NCBI GenBank assembly: GCA_000181795.3
Contig: CM012954.1
Span: forward strand, 17,207,660 to 17,271,659
Length of the DNA stretch: 64,000 nt
Reading direction: 5' to 3'
Origin: Trichinella spiralis
Taxonomy: Eukaryota > Nematoda > Enoplea > Trichinellida > Trichinellidae
Under the pieces are notes generated by a model, which ran no database searches, was not told the origin of the DNA, and worked only from the letters and a program-made list of their open reading frames with translations. The translations under genes were made by a program, and so were the position numbers. This document shows positions 45,536 to 57,614 of this stretch, in pieces (positions within the stretch are counted from its first letter, which is position 1; each line of letters begins with the position of its first letter).

Positions 45536-48256
45536 TGCTTTCAGTTGCTTGCTCTTCAACGAGCGAGCAATTTCGTTAGCTGGCTAGCTAGCTAGCTATT
45601 ATTATGCTTACTAGCCTGCTTGCTTGGTTGGTTGGTTGGTTGGTTGCTTGACGAGAGCGAGAACTTTTCCACATAATAAGTAATAGGTCTCCTTATAATT
45701 TCATGCAGTTCATCAGAGATTTTTTGTTCAAAATTTTGCATTTATACAATTATGCAAATGACAAATATTTTTTTGGAAGAAAAAAAATGGTAATTTTCTT
45801 CAATTTTTATTATTTTGTGGTGACAAAATTGACACGAGACGATGATGATATTTGTTGACCCAGGCAATGTTTGCTGAGCGACGTTGTTTGTTTGTTTGTT
45901 TGTTGTTGTTGTTGTTGTTGTTGTTTAAAATTAGCTTCAGGCTTGGATGGATGGTGATTTTGCAAAGAGGAAGAAAATTATTCTCGTCTGCTTCTTTTAG
46001 CTTATCAAAAATTTTGAAGCAGTTGTTGCTTTGATTTTCTCCATTATTCTTGCTAAGGTCAGAAACCACGACAGCTGTGGTGCATGCCAATCGCAGTTTG
46101 GCGCTCCCTTTTTGATTCGCTTGCGATTTTAATTAAAAGCGGCTTCTTTTGTTTAAACTCATTTTCAAATTTCTCACATCCAATTTTCATCATTACTATT
46201 ACACTGCAGTTTGTTGTTTTAATTTTTGAATATAATTTTAGATTTTTTCAATTGAATGTGGCCACCGTATTTCCACTTGGTTGGAAAATCTCCATTTTGG
46301 GTAAGCGCAATTGTTGTATTATTTTATTCATTTGAATTTCATTGTAAAATTGCTGTTTTTGTTCGTTGATTCGGAAGAAGAATTTATTTTATTTAAATGA
46401 ATAAATTAAAATTAAACTGCCCTATTAAAATTTTCATCACCAACGCTTCTTCCATTTTGCAAGTTGAAATAGAAGCTTTGAACTTTTTTTACAAATAAAC
46501 AAAGTTGAATTTTTATTTTTTGAAAGAAAATAAGAAAAGTGCAATTTTTTACAAGTTAACAGCGATTTGTTTTTGTATTGTAACAAATTGGGTAGATATT
46601 ATAACAGATGTCTGAATTTGAAGATGTTTCCCACAGTTTTTATAAAGGATACGAATATTAATATTTAAAATCAAGAGGACGAATGTTGCTTCTTGATTGA
46701 TAAATTCACGTTTATTAATTTTGCTCAGCCTTTATCATTTGTAAACATTAAAAATTGTGAATAGGAAATCCGAACGATTAACTGGAACATTGAACACTAG
46801 TATATTATATTATATGGACATTTTCTATTGATAGCTGGTGCAAATATTAGAAGAACAGGCTTGTCGACGTCATTGTTGAACTAAATTGTTTTTCTCAATC
46901 AAATCTTGTTCAAATTACGATTTTAATCATTTAAGAAATTCTGTGAAATTTATATGCTATTCATTTGGTAAACTTTGAGAATTTCAACAATGTTTGGCAC
47001 ATTAGTACTAGTCGATATATATATATATATTTGATGCTGTTAATATTATAATTGTAAAAGGACAGTTTTTTTTTCAAGAAAATTTGTACTGTTCTTTTGG
47101 TTCTCACAATTTTTATTCTTTCTCCTCGAAAAGACTTTAATCTTTTAATCTTAACTTTCTTTTTAACTGATCATGTTATGCGATTAATGTGCAGACAAAA
47201 GAATTTTATTGTACTGGCATTGTTGATTTTGACACTTGAATCATTGAAATGTGTTTGTGAAAATTGAATTTTGTTTGTTCAATAAGAAGCTCGTTTGAAC
47301 GAGTTTTATTTTACTTTTACATTACGTGGAAGAAATTCAGTTTTTATCATGTGTCATATGAAAAGCATTTTCACCAGCGGATGTGAGCGTAATTTCTAAT
47401 TTTCTAATTTAATGCTTTTTTATAAGTTCTATGAACTTCATTGTCAATTTGTATACGGTAAGATTAAATGAATAACTGATCGATGAATATTTCTGTTCGG
47501 ATGAATTTTTTTTAATTTATTGAAGAAGTTCATTCATAGCAGCTTCAATGGAATTTATGCTAAAAGATAATTTATCTTTTTATTCTCATTATGTCAGCCT
47601 CTGCGTGTGTGTGTGTGTTGATGTGTAGTGATGAGAATTGAATTGTTCTCTGCACAATTGATGGACATGAAATTTTCATTGATGTTGCATAGTGATAGAA
47701 TAGCGTGATTATTCTTTGATTTTAGATTTTTAATCCATAGCGGAATCCATGGTATGATGATCTTTTAAATCTGTTAACTGTGGGAAAGATATATATTTTT
47801 TTCAGACTGGTCAATTCACTATTGGCCTTTTTCTTCATACATTTATTTTTTTATTTTAATTGATGAATCTGCATGAGCGAGGTCGTCGTTTGTCATTTCT
47901 GACCATCTTTGCATCCCTGTCCTCGTCGTCTAGCCTGAGCAAGTCTGATCATTTGTATTTATTTCATTTTCTTGCTCAGTTTTGGTCAAGGCAATCGAAC
48001 TGCTTTCTGGAAAAATAGATTCACTTACTTTTCTCAGACGCGAGCGTCGTCGTGTGCCCATCATCTTTTGTATCTATTATTATTATTTTCTTTTTTAATT
48101 CTACTGATTTGCTGTAGTTGGTATTTTATTTAAATTATGTACAATTCGATATTTCTTTTTTTATAATAGCATGAATTTGCAATGCTATTTGCATTGTTTC
48201 GGTTTGGTTTTGTGATTTGTTTATTTTTGAAAATTGCTGTATAATATATATATATA

Positions 48257-48288
<32 letters not shown>

Positions 48289-48310
48289 GAATATTTGGTT
48301 GTTTTCTTAG
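45536..48310. other. AT-rich region upstream of the Arf-GEF gene
   Basis: Contains short tandem repeats (GCTA about 45590, GGTT about 45630-45650, GTTT then GTT at about 45888-45925, AT at 47026, TG at 48260-48288). 47545-48180 has the ectopic copy at 3195-3482. It probably holds promoter and 5' UTR introns of the gene; a good acceptor (TTTTCTTAG) ends it at 48310. Confidence 0.55.
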
Positions 48311-48327
48311 GATTCTGTGCGGCGAGT

Positions 48328-51300
48328 ATGATGCACGTCGCATCGCAGTCGCCATTGATTCACTACGCATCTGCAGAAGGGAAAGAATCAGTGGGACGAA
48401 AGGTGGAGGAGAAGAAAGATGGGTCTGAAGCGTTTTCGAGTGTTGTGAAGAAGCAGAAGGGGGCGGAGACGGTGACAATGGCCGAACAGACCGCTTGCAG
48501 AAGAACCCCTCGTTTCGAGTCGTTTGTGATGACCGGTGACAAGATACTTTGCCTCACCCCGAAAATATCCGAGAGCTATGCCAAGCTGAAACGATTGGAA
48601 TTGCCGGAACACATGGAAATTGCTACATCCGGTGTGGCCACGATGCCGCAGTCGTTTCAACTGGTCGAACCTTCTACCTCTGGTTCGTCGGCTGAGCCGG
48701 ATTCATTGAACGAATCTGGTCAGAAAATCTCGTCCATGGTTGTTGCAGGTAATGCATTGCATCAGGAGGAGGAGAATTTTACCCCAACAAGTGGCAACAA
48801 CAAACAAATCGTCGACGGGCATGTCGCTGCTGCTGCAATTGGAGACAAAGAAAAATATGATAATTTTAATTCTGTTTCGGACAGCGATACTGACAGTGAT
48901 GGTGATGGTGATGATGACGATGATGATCGTGCGTGCAAGGTGCAAGGTAATTTTGGAGTTGAAAATGTTGAACAAGTGGAACAAGAAGAAGAGGAAGAAA
49001 AAGTGCCAATCATCAAAGCGTCGGATACAAAGGATGTAGACGAATTGATAATAGCCGAAGCGTCGTCGATTGCCAACGTTGAACAATCACCGCCGTGCAG
49101 CAGCAGATACGACGGTATGAAAAATGGTTCCACAACGTTGGACAAGTTGGCTCAGTTGACCAGACTGCACGACAGCGACGATGCATGCAGCTTGAACAGT
49201 ACAGTATTACGAGCCGGCGGTTTGGAAACCGCCCGTCGTTTGGCCAGACGCTTGTACCAGTTGGATGGTTTCAAACCATCCGACGTTTATGCGCACATTT
49301 CAAAAAGGTAATAATAATAATAATAAAACAATTTTTGTTCTGATGCAATTATGTTTATATGATATAATTTGCCAGAATATATATAAATATGGCATGTACT
49401 TGAGTAGCGAATTTGTTATTAAAGTAATTGATTTTGAGTTTTTTTTCCATTTTAAACAAATCGAAGTGAAATTTACATTCATATTTCAATTCCGTGAATT
49501 CATATCGCTTATGAATTTTATAAATATTGGAAATGTGCATGGATAAGATTGTTTCATTAATAATAATTTTTTTTCTTATAATTCTTTGCATTATCGGCTG
49601 TTGTTCGAAACATTGTCTTAGTTGGAGAGGGGTAGGACGGCGCTGGGGGTATACTGCTTGTTATCTTTGGAAATTTGTGATCACGGTGTAAAACACGTGG
49701 ACAGCTGCCGATTGTGTACTGCATGTTAGATGTTCCAGTGGTTAGTTTCCTCTTTGATGATATTTCGAACATTTGTTCCAACCATGTGCATGTTGGTGTT
49801 GTTAATTTTGATTGATTAATTAGAATTAAATTATAACACTGGAATGACCAAAACATCTGTGTTAGTATTGCTTTTCGATGTAAAAAAATTTCATGTAAAA
49901 AATGAGTTTTGAAGAAGAATAAAAAAATTTCAAGGCTGGATAAATAGCATTGTGTTGGATTTTTTCTACTTTTTTTTATTCTATCATAATTTAATCATAT
50001 TGAAGGTGGAAAATTTGAAAATATATGGATAATTCATGGAAAATTAACTGAATTATAAATTTTTCCAATAGAACTTGCATGTGTAAAAATTTTATTGCTC
50101 TCTACTGGTGCTTACATTTTTTCCTTGTGTTGTTCATTTGTTGGAATACAGAATATGTTCTTTCAAATGAAAAAGTACTTTTATTATTAAAATCGATAAT
50201 ATTATTAAAAAAGCAGTTTATTAATTTGATTTCTTGAAGTGATATTATCAGTAATATAGTAGTAGAGTATTGGTGTAATTTCAAAATGGAGTAAATGTGG
50301 AAAAGGAAATTTTGAATAATTTGAAGAAATGAAAAGTTTATTTAAAAAAATTATCATTCATTTTTTTCTGTTGCCCTTTCAGTGATGACTTTTCCATGCT
50401 GGTTAGTCAAGAGTACATGAAGATGTTCAATTTTTCTGGTTTTCGTATTGATGCTGCTTTACGTTGCTTTCTTACGTATGTGCTATTGTCGCCTGATCAA
50501 ATGGTCTTATCTGATTGTGTACCGCTGGCTCTGTTTTCCCAACGTTACCACAAATGTAACCCATGTTTGTTCAACTCTGAAGGTAAGTTTTGTGTTTTAA
50601 AAAATAATAAATAAATTATTGGACATAAATTTTGTTTTTGAATTTCAGATGAAATTTTAAGCTTAGTTTGTTCTCTTCTTGCTCTGGATTTGAAATTGCA
50701 CGCAGGCAATGTAAGAATGATGATAGTAGATGTAGAGTTCAATAATGGAGACAATTTGAAAAATTGATAACTCATTTTCTTAGTCTAAATCTTGCCGAAT
50801 CACGTGCCATGATTTTATTGAAAGCACCTCACAGGCCGGTTATGTCTATTCCAGAGATTTATTGAAAAAGTTGTACAGTTCATTGAAAAGAAATCCGCTC
50901 CGAGATTTTGCGTACGTGTATTTATTTTATTTCATGATTCGTGATATTAATAATAATGTATTTTTAGCCAAGTTGAAAATGGTGAACGGTGTTCCGGTTA
51001 TGGAAACTCAATTTTACGTCCCAACCCACGAATGGTGATGAATCAATAGTTATTATTGTTGGTGATGTGATTTTTAACAGTTTTTATCGTTTGCAATTCT
51101 CAGATGCCAGATTCAGATTCTCAGGTTGAATATAAAAAAGGTTGGGTAATGCGAAAATGCGTTGTCGACAAAGGAGGCAAAAAAGGTAAATTTCATTTAA
51201 ACAGTCCAAGCAAGAGTTGTCAGTCATGCAAATTTACGTTCCAGTTCCATTCGGTCGTCGAACTTGGAGAATGTTTTACGCAATTTTGAAAGGTACCATA

Positions 51301-52183
51301 CTGTACTTGCAAAAAGTGAGAGGAAAAAATTGTTTTTTTTCTTGCTTTTTTTAATTGAATTCCTCTTTATTTTTAATGTATGATTAAGGATGAAGGCAGT
51401 GCAAAAAGTGGCGCTTACATAACGTACCGCAATGCTATTGGCTTGCACCATTCATTTGCCGAACGTGCTGTGGACTATACGAAAAAGCAGCATGTATTTA
51501 AGCTGCAAACATACACATACGCCGAATATTTGTTTCAGACCAGGTGATAATTTGTAATTTCAATGAACGATGGTGGATATGTGGTCTTTATTTTTTTTTG
51601 CTGTTTAATCCAGTGATCCGAACGAAGTGGCATCGTGGATTCACGCCATCAATTTTATTGCCGCCTGCTTTTCGGCTCCCAAACCGATCGTTGTTGACGA
51701 ATCGGTCAGCAATTGGTCATTGTTCGGCCGACCGGCCATGTCGACGACCATGTCGACCAAATTGTCCATGACTGACCAGTTGAAAGCGCACGGTGATCGG
51801 GTTATGGAAATTGAACGTCTTCTGGAAGCCCACCGAGATCATCCTCCTTGCCGCAATTGCAAGCCGAATCTTTTGTTGGAATTTGCTGAAAAGGAAGTGA
51901 ATCTGTTGTATGAGGTATGCATGAATTTAAATGAATCTCAATGATTTAGTGATCGATCTGTATTGTTCGATATTAATTTTTCCAGTTGAAGCGTTACAAA
52001 AAATATGTAGAAATGTTGCAAGATAAAGTGGACGAATATGCTTCAGAAGAGGAGAACATGTGCGAGTCGGCTTATGTTTATTCGGTGCCAACGATCGCTT
52101 CACCGGGGGGTCGAAGTGGTCAAAGCGATAGACTTAGCTATTGTGCCGCCATAGATAATTGCATGTCTGCCGACATTGCTTAG
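48328..52183 (+). CDS. efa-6: EFA6/PSD-type Arf guanine-nucleotide exchange factor (Sec7-PH)
   Basis: Ten exons join in one frame of 747 codons: 48328-49307, 50383-50582, 50649-50710, 50784-50911, 50968-51034, 51104-51185, 51245-51315, 51389-51543, 51614-51914 and 51986-52183. The family activates Arf6 at the plasma membrane and, in worms, limits cortical microtubules. Residues 62-76 (RFESFVMTGDKILCL) resemble the conserved N-terminal microtubule-regulating motif as I remember it. An acidic run follows near 190-210. The Sec7 domain covers about 300-479 (ETARRLARRLYQLDGF, YMKMFNFSGF, FSQRYHKCNP). The PH domain covers about 490-605 (YKKGWVMRKC, GRRTWRMFYAILKGTILYLQ, WIHAINFIAACFSAP). A C-terminal helical tail follows. 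The Sec7 catalytic glutamate is not evident (see findings). The start follows an acceptor at 48310; the donor GTGATG of exon 5 is the weakest junction. Confidence 0.92.
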
Positions 52184-53359
52184 TGATTGAACAAAATAAT
52201 TCTATTTTTCTGCATCGAAACCCAGTTTTAGCTCTGCCAAAAGTTATGTGTTTGCAATGAGATTAATTTCAAATTTTTATTAAATTTACTTTTTTCGCAA
52301 ATTGTTGGCAATATTTCTATTATTCGACTTGTTTTGTCGATGATGATTTTCAACGGGCTTCTGGGTTTTGTTTTTTTTCTCTATAATTATTTTTTATCCA
52401 TTCATCTTCTTCAAAACGGTGTTCTTCTGTATGCTCATATCTACGTTGAAAAACTAAAATATGATGAATACGTTTGTTGTTTAGCCATGTTTGTTTTTTG
52501 AAAAATTAATAAAAGGAAATATGAAAATACATTTGTGCCTAATTAAAATAATTGTCGTTGTTAAATTTAAAAATCCATTTCTAGCCCAATTTGCAACTAA
52601 CTACTTGTAAAAATAATCATTAATGAGCTGTGTTGAAGCTCTTCGGCTTCATGTAAATTTATGCTGCACACTTTTCTTTTTAAAATCAATACACTATTTC
52701 AACAACATACGTATATCTCTTAAATTGTTTGCAATTTGAAATATTAACAACAATAATTTCCATTTTTTATTTTATGAGCAATTGATTTGATTTAATTCAA
52801 AAATTAGCTTAAAGGATGTTTATAAAATTCACTGATTTATGCATTTCTGTTCGACAAGTCAATAATTTTCTGATTGGAATGGGAAAAACAGACCAATTGT
52901 TTAAATACCGCTGATTTTATTTCTTATTTAACTTTTTCAAATGTCAATGAATATATGTTATGCTGCTTCTTCTTCATCGCGAAACTTTCTTGTGTGCTGT
53001 TGTCTATACCCCCTTCCCCCCTCTTGCTTCTTCAAGACAGTGACGTTTACTTTCACTTTTCCACTGATCAATAAGTGGAATGATGCATCATCAAAGAAAT
53101 CACAATATTCTTGTCAAAGTTATGAAGTAACAGTAAGCGAGGAAGTAAGTAATTGGAGAAGCGGAAAATTTTGCTTAACTGGTATAATGAAATTTGATTT
53201 CTGAAGCGGAAAGCATAGTGGCTGACGGACGCATGATAATCCCAAAACTGTCTCGTGCAGTTGGAAATGCACTTTGCTGTTGCAAGCTGAAATTTGAAAA
53301 TTTCTGTATTCTAGATTATAGATATTAAAGATGAAGAAAGAAATTTTGCTTTCTATTTA
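52184..53359. other. intergenic region
   Basis: 3' end of the Arf-GEF gene (AATAAAAGG at about 52510 could be its poly(A) signal) and upstream region of the receptor gene. No other gene recognised. Confidence 0.5.
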
Positions 53360-54545
53360 ATGAATCAGACAATTCTCATCTCTTCTTCCCCCTCCTCCGT
53401 TACCCAGTCCAAACACATAAGCGAGATCATTTTGATTGTACAAGCCAATGCGGCATTTCTTGCCTTCTTGCTCGACTGGTTCATCTTTTCCATTTTCCAC
53501 AAGCATACATACCGCAAATTGGACGTCTGTGCTATTACAAGTAAGATTTTAACAAAAAGAAAAAATATACAGTCTACTTTTGCTATGTTGCTCGTTGGAG
53601 ATTATTATTATTTAAGCAAAAAAGAATTTTCTTCTTTCCCTATGTACATACATATAATCTGTGCTTTTTTTTGTTAAAAATTTTCTCCGTCCCACAAAGC
53701 TTGCTCACTGTAAGCAGGAATTTGTTCTTGTTGCAGATTTTGCAATTGGTAACATGCTATGCGCTGTTGGCACGTTTTTGTCGACTTGTCATCGATTTTA
53801 CGTCATTAAACACTTTTTCAATGTAGAAATATGGAAATGCATATTTTTGTTCATCTATTTTCCGGTGATTCAATTCGGTCGCGATTCCGCAGCCTTGTCG
53901 TTGCTTTTCTGTGCTTTCGAACGTCTGGCATTTTTCACCCACCCAAAGTTGCATCGTCGTATGGTCGAACAGTTGGCATCGAATTCGATATTATTATTAG
54001 GCACCACTGCTGTTGCAGTGTTGGATTTGGTGGCCATTTCCATCGTCGCTAGTCCTCGATTCGACCAACCAATAGCAGCTTTTTGTTTACGCAGCGAAGT
54101 GATATCACAACAGTACATGAAAATCTATTCGATAATTCGAATCGCACTTGGGGTTTTCGAAGCTCTACAGTATGGTATTTCATTTTTTGCTCTGATACAC
54201 AACAGTCGTGTGCTCAGCGCCACCTGCCTGAATGTGATGCGACGCCAACGAGACCGCTACACGTTGCGCTGTTTGATGATGGTTTTCGCGTGCAGTTTTG
54301 CAACGCAAATTATTCCCTGGACGGTCAGCTTGAATTTGACGCAAAATTCTTGGCACGTTTCAGCATTCTTCAAATTGCTCGCAAAACTCGAAACGTGCAT
54401 TCTACCACTGCCACCGTTGCTTTTCTTGCTGGTGCATCCTGATCTACGTCACGATGCTCGTCGAGTGTTGGCTAAAAAGAGCTGCTTCAATTGCAAAAGC
54501 AAAATCGAAAAACAACATGCCGTATACATTGGATCCGTCCTCTGA
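53360..54545 (+). CDS. seven-transmembrane receptor, nematode chemoreceptor-like
   Basis: Two exons, 53360-53540 (donor GTAAGA) and 53737-54545 (acceptor TTGTTGCAG), join in frame for 329 residues. There are seven hydrophobic stretches: IILIVQANAAFLAFLLDWFI, FAIGNMLCAVGTFLSTC, then WKCIFLFIYFPVI, a span round ALSLLFCAFERLAFF, SILLLGTTAVAVLDLVAI, IIRIALGVFEALQYGISFFA, CLMMVFACSFATQIIPW, and CILPLPPLLFLL. FERLAFFTHP after the third or fourth span is placed like the (D/E)R motif of serpentine receptors, and LLVHPDLRHDARR after the last span like the start of the cytoplasmic tail. The layout fits nematode Sr-type chemoreceptors; the exact family is not clear. Ligand unknown. Confidence 0.75.
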
Positions 54546-55829
54546 TGCGACTTTATTTGTCTTTATTATCATATAATTTAATATTAATAATAATATCAAT
54601 AATCGAATCAAAAAATCCCAATTTAAACTATTTCACATCAATATATTATTATTTGTCAAGGGAACTGCAAAATTTTCTGCTTCAGTTACCGTATATACTG
54701 AAAATAAAACAAAAGTAACAAAAAATACGATAATAAGGACAATACAAAATGTATTGGAATAGTGTTTGCGTGTTCTTTCTTGTTGCTTAGAATAAATTTT
54801 ACCTATTCTGCATTTTGTTGCATTTCCTACTTGTATATTCTGCACAAAGGTAAAAAACATGACTAATGGTGATAGTGAAGGGATCCATCCGCGTTTCGAC
54901 ATCTATCCTCAAATATGTCTTCAGATGTAATGCATGAACGGCTCTGTAATTTATAGAGTTATTGACAAAAATCCCGTTCCCCATCGTCAGTATTGAAGCC
55001 ATAATAAAAACAACAGTCCTTTTGTCTCCCTTCAGGGAATTTTGCTCCAAAATGGTGGAACGATATTTCGTGGAACAAAACTGAAAACACTCTTTTAGAG
55101 CTATATGCATAGAATTAAGTCAAATAAAACAATTTCTGATTTTTCTGTGACGCTGCAATCGATCAAGCATATTCTGAGATTCGACGACGCTTCTTGATAA
55201 TTTTATTATCAAAACCGCATTATCGATGTTCAAAAATATCAGTATCTGCTTAGCATTCCAGCACGTCATTAACAGTCGTAATGACATCAGGATCAGTGAT
55301 CTCCGAGCCCGGACTCGACCAAGCTCAGGAACCCAAGAAAGAACCTCTGTAAAGAGCGGGTCGTCTCTGGATAGTCTTAGTTAAGTAAACAGGCCGCTGA
55401 CATCCTGTTTATATATACAATTCCATATTAGTCATGTTTTTGACTTCTGTGCAGGATATACTATGTTTGTTGTTTTTGTAAGTTGCTAATTACACATCAC
55501 TAAAGTTTTTCGTTTTTATTCAAACAAAATACTCGTGTACAGCATAGCAACTTCTCATATATGACAATTACTTAATAGTGCATCTGCTCGTCCGCATACT
55601 GCAGTAAAATGCTGATACAGTGTGTTTGTGGCTTTTCGTAATTTCTGAAACGTTTGATTATTAACATATACAAATATTAATAATAAAACGGCTAACCTGG
55701 CTGTTTAGAAATCGGCAGTTTCCACTTCAGTTTCAAGCTGCTTTATTAAATGTTGAAATTTCTGATGATTAAGTTTCCTGAAACGAACAATTCTGTTCTA
55801 TCCCACTGATGATAAAGTGTGGCAAAATT
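54546..55829. other. intergenic region with unassigned minus-strand frames
   Basis: Two minus-strand frames (54633-54902 with the hydrophobic run TFCIVLIIVFFVTFVLFSVY, and 54799-55110) overlap and have no family I recognise. They could be exons of a small membrane protein gene. 55260-55400 is more GC-rich with GAGCTTGGTCGAGTCCGGGC on the minus strand, which forms a small stem but is not a tRNA. Confidence 0.35.
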
Positions 55830-56469
55830 TTACTCTTTCTCGAAATGAAGCAAAGCTATGAAAGCAAACGTTGTGAAAAAAAAGGTACCAATTGTTAATC
55901 TTCTTTTCCATAAATCTCTTTCGCTCATCTCTTTTACAGGATTGATTTTGTTTAGGTCCGTTAATGCAGGATGCTTGTTAAAAATGTCATAAACAGAAGA
56001 CGTAGAATAGCTGAAGCGATATAAGAAAATGCAGCATATAAATATAAAAATAAAATTTTCACCTTTTTCCCTTAGAATCAACAGCTGGAAGCGTTTGATT
56101 TAAACTAAAATCATATGTATTCTTTGATTCTGCTTTCCCAAGAACTGAGTATGCTTCGGCAATACGTTTAAAATGGTTACCAGAAGGCTGGTCAATTTTA
56201 TTCAAATCTGGGTGATACTAAATAAAAATAGTTTATTTTTTGCTTTCCCAAATAAAATTATGATGCGGACGTTTGAATTGAATAAATTAACAATAATAAT
56301 GCTGCAGATGCCAAAAACATACAGATATACAGAAAAATATGCTTTCTCTTTATACTTATCAGCACGGATACACACTTGTTTGGATAACGAAAAATATGCC
56401 TCCTTGATTTCTTGCATCGATGCATCTTTAGATACTCCCAAAACATCATAATATGTTTCCGTCGTAGAG
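55830..56469 (-). CDS. J-domain (DnaJ) protein with C-terminal membrane span, DNAJC4-like (5' end unresolved)
   Basis: Three minus-strand exons fit together: 56469-56376 (donor GTGTGT), 56217-56063 (acceptor TTTTTATTTAG, donor GTGAAA) and 56010-55830 (acceptor ATCGCTTCAG), ending in TAA. They give 142 visible residues. The J domain reads TYYDVLGVSKDASMQEIKEA, then FSLSKQ joined to YHPDLNK, with the essential HPD formed exactly across the first splice; helix IV reads RIAEAYSVLG. After the domain comes a linker and one membrane span (LTIGTFFFTTFAFIALL) preceded by WKRR. J proteins stimulate Hsp70 ATPase activity; short J proteins with a single C-terminal anchor, such as DNAJC4 or DNAJC30, act at a membrane. 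Upstream coding, perhaps a targeting sequence, was not resolved. Confidence 0.85.
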
Positions 56470-57347
56470 CTATAAAAATCAAGAACATATGAACAATTCT
56501 TACTATTTTAAAAAATATTACACGTAACATGATCTACTTTTACTTTCACCTTCAGCGTATAGAAGCAAAGTGATTAAGACGAACACTTAAATAATAATTT
56601 AATGAAAAAAATGAATATTCAAGAAAATATATAAAATAAAAATATATAAAAATATATAAACATATTATTATTATTATATCACTAAAATAGTTCCAATTAG
56701 TTTACAACTGGGCTTACAAATAAGCATAAACTCCATACCCTTTTATGGAAGCAAAACATCGATAAGTCAACAGAAATTTTGAAGAATTTTGTAGAAAAAC
56801 TGAACAAATGCACATCAAACAAAATGAAAAAAATCAGCAGAATTTTCTTTTATCTCTTCGCACTTTGATTTATAATACATGCATACTGTATTTAAAGTAA
56901 TGCAAGTCCTACTAGACAAATCAAGTTGCAGTCATATTTTGTAAAATAAACAAATTGCAAAGAAAATATGTAATAATGACATGTTCATATACAAAAATAA
57001 ATTTTAAATAATATTGCTTTTTATAATTCAAAAAATTTAATTTTTGAAAAATTTTGCAATGCGACCGTGCAATTCATTAGCGAATAGAAAAAAACTAACC
57101 GACGAGAAAATTCACAAGCTAAATGCGCCATTTGATTCCTCAATGCTGAGTTCTACTTTCGTCTCAAAATCTGCGAAGAGGCTATATCATCATTCTTCTG
57201 TGTGGCATTTTCTGTTTTCTGTCATACTCTGCTGATACTGACAGCGCATGCCATATTCTAGACACTTCTATACACATTCAAAAGATAATATTTTGCAATT
57301 ATAATTATAGCGTGATATTAAATGAATACTTGCCTAAGGGGTGGTTT
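56470..57347. other. AT-rich upstream region
   Basis: Would contain the missing 5' part of the J-protein gene. An ATG at 56530 on the minus strand opens a short hydrophobic frame but cannot be joined in phase by a normal-sized intron. Confidence 0.4.
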
Positions 57348-57614
57348 TACTCGGTCCCGCTTTTCTCTCATTGGTCTTTGCACACGCTATTTTATTAGAC
57401 CGTCAAATCTTTGTCGTATTGGTTTTCATTTTATTTGGCCGTGAAGTCTTTGTCATATTGGTTTTCCTTGTCTAATTGCTCAGTGAAGTCTTTGTCGCAT
57501 TGGTTTTTTTTGTCTAATTGCTCATTGATTCAAACTCTTCAGTTGTGATTAAGATTTGACGGTCCAATAAAATAGCGTGGGTAATGACCAATGAGAGAAA
57601 AGCGGGACCGAGTA
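57348..57614. mobile_element. MITE/foldback element with 64-bp inverted ends
   Basis: 57348-57411 (TACTCGGTCCCGCTTTTCTC onward, to GACCGTCAAATCTT) is mirrored by 57551-57614 with few mismatches. The spacer has a tandem repeat of about 45 bases (GTGAAGTCTTTGTC-ATTGG x2-3). No coding capacity. Target duplication not clear. Confidence 0.85.

Noticed and set aside
45800-46090. Minus-strand frame with an Asn run
   Set aside because: It is produced by the GTT trinucleotide repeat at about 45900.
48221-49145. Antisense frames of up to 127 codons over EFA6 exon 1
   Set aside because: Shadows of the real exon; the sense frame has domain matches and consistent splicing over ten exons.
55260-55400. 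A tRNA-like stem on the minus strand (GAGC...GGTCGAGTCC...GCTC)
   Set aside because: No acceptor stem, D arm or anticodon arm could be laid out around it.
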